Assembly: GCA_010093515.1 (NCBI GenBank)
Contig: MU001683.1
Coordinates: 655,949-719,948, forward strand
Direction of reading: 5' to 3'
DNA from: Lineolata rhizophorae
Taxonomy: Eukaryota > Ascomycota > Dothideomycetes > Lineolatales > Lineolataceae
DNA length: 64,000 nucleotides
Shown here in pieces: positions 63,568 through 64,000 of this stretch. Made by a program: the position numbers and the translations under genes. The notes beneath the pieces are model-generated. The model saw only the letters and a list, made by a program, of their open reading frames with translations, had not been told where the DNA came from and ran no database searches. Each line of letters opens with the position of its first letter. Position 1 is the first letter of the stretch.

Positions 63568-64000
63568 CCTTACACTCGTCCGACGCGTATTTTCGGTCTT
63601 CTCGACGCGATAGGAAAACTTCTCCGTGGGATTTCTTGCTGCGAGCCGTGAGCGTTAGCAACCCTGGTGCGGGGAGGACGTGGGGGTGAGCGTACTGTTT
63701 GCGCGCAAATTTTTCGGCTTCGTAGAGGCCTCGGTTTTGTGCCTGGGAGTCACGTTGGCTGGGAGCAGGAAGGAGAGAAGGGAGGATCGCCGGGAAGTAG
63801 GAGTGTGAGAACTTGGGTGGTTTTAAGGTGACCGAGACGTACATAGGTAGGTAGGTAGGTAGGTAGGTAGGTATATTCTTACTCCTATGCCGGCACGCTT
63901 CGGCCGAAGGGGGGGTGTCCGCGGCTAATCTTCGGCGAATCGCCTGATTTTCGCGACCCGCGCTAACTAGAGCTTACTAATGTACATGGCCTCAGATTTG
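63568..64000. other. region upstream of the broken gene, with TAGG repeat
   Basis: Likely leader and promoter of the broken gene on the minus strand. It carries a (TAGG)n repeat at 63844-63873 (about seven units). It is not telomeric, since the telomere unit of most ascomycetes is TTAGGG. No gene is seen to the right edge. Confidence 0.55.
63844..63873. repeat. (TAGG)n microsatellite
   Basis: About seven perfect tandem units; the same motif on the other strand (ACCT)n occurs at about 23730-23757. Confidence 0.9.

Noticed and set aside
63844-63873. Telomere-like repeat near the right edge
   Set aside because: The unit is TAGG, not TTAGGG, and it is a short internal microsatellite.

Overview
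The window is nuclear DNA of a filamentous ascomycete (Pezizomycotina). The evidence is dense, GC-rich protein genes on both strands, short introns (about 50-230 nt) with GT(A/G)AGT donors and CTAAC/CTGAC branch sites, an arginine attenuator peptide uORF upstream of the arginine-specific carbamoyl-phosphate synthase gene, a saccharopine reductase (fungal lysine pathway), a HET-domain gene and a Pex8-type peroxin. The sequence does not let me name genus or class. There is no CRISPR array, rRNA, convincing tRNA or intact transposon.

Layout. 1-4.3 kb: 3' part of a DUF3445/HODM-like gene (+) and a secreted GH3 beta-glucosidase (-). 6.9-8.8 kb: spliced AAP uORF and CPA1/arg-2-type small subunit (+). 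10-12.2 kb: SAP-domain, Acinus-like protein (+). 13-18.2 kb: MED20, pyruvate dehydrogenase E1-alpha and a BTB protein (all -). 20.3-26.6 kb: large low-complexity Ser/Thr kinase and a TcdA/Tcd1-type tRNA t6A dehydratase (+). 27-28.6 kb: a gene-free stretch with TATA, splice signals and repeated box-C-like motifs, perhaps a spliced non-coding RNA. 28.9-37.1 kb: L-type lectin cargo receptor (-), Tim13 (+, GC-AG intron), NC2-alpha (-) and TMEM170 (-). 37.7-42.5 kb: a 14-exon LYS9 (-) divergent from a HET-domain gene (+). 43-59.2 kb: PEX8 (+), an unidentified two-exon gene (-), ALG5 (+), a ZIP zinc transporter (+), an NFKBIL1-like protein (-) and a GH47 alpha-1,2-mannosidase (-). 60.8-63.6 kb: decayed accessory DNA with an APH-like kinase pseudogene and a second gene whose middle third has been inverted in place.

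Most genes are independent housekeeping functions and I see no biosynthetic cluster. Some share a process: ALG5, the GH47 mannosidase and the lectin receptor all act in N-glycan assembly, trimming and glycoprotein export; CPA1 and LYS9 are amino-acid biosynthesis; CPA1, PDH E1-alpha and Tim13 are mitochondrial; MED20 and NC2-alpha are general RNA polymerase II regulators.

The most unusual signals are: (i) at least five of the 13 LYS9 introns share a related 3' segment, as expected of introner-like elements, and two of them flank a 12-nt microexon; (ii) the roughly 0.7-kb internal inversion in the pseudogene at 62.0-63.6 kb; (iii) the AAP uORF split over three exons; (iv) the candidate spliced non-coding locus at 27-28.6 kb. 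All exon structures were derived by hand from splice signals and reading frame, with no transcript data.
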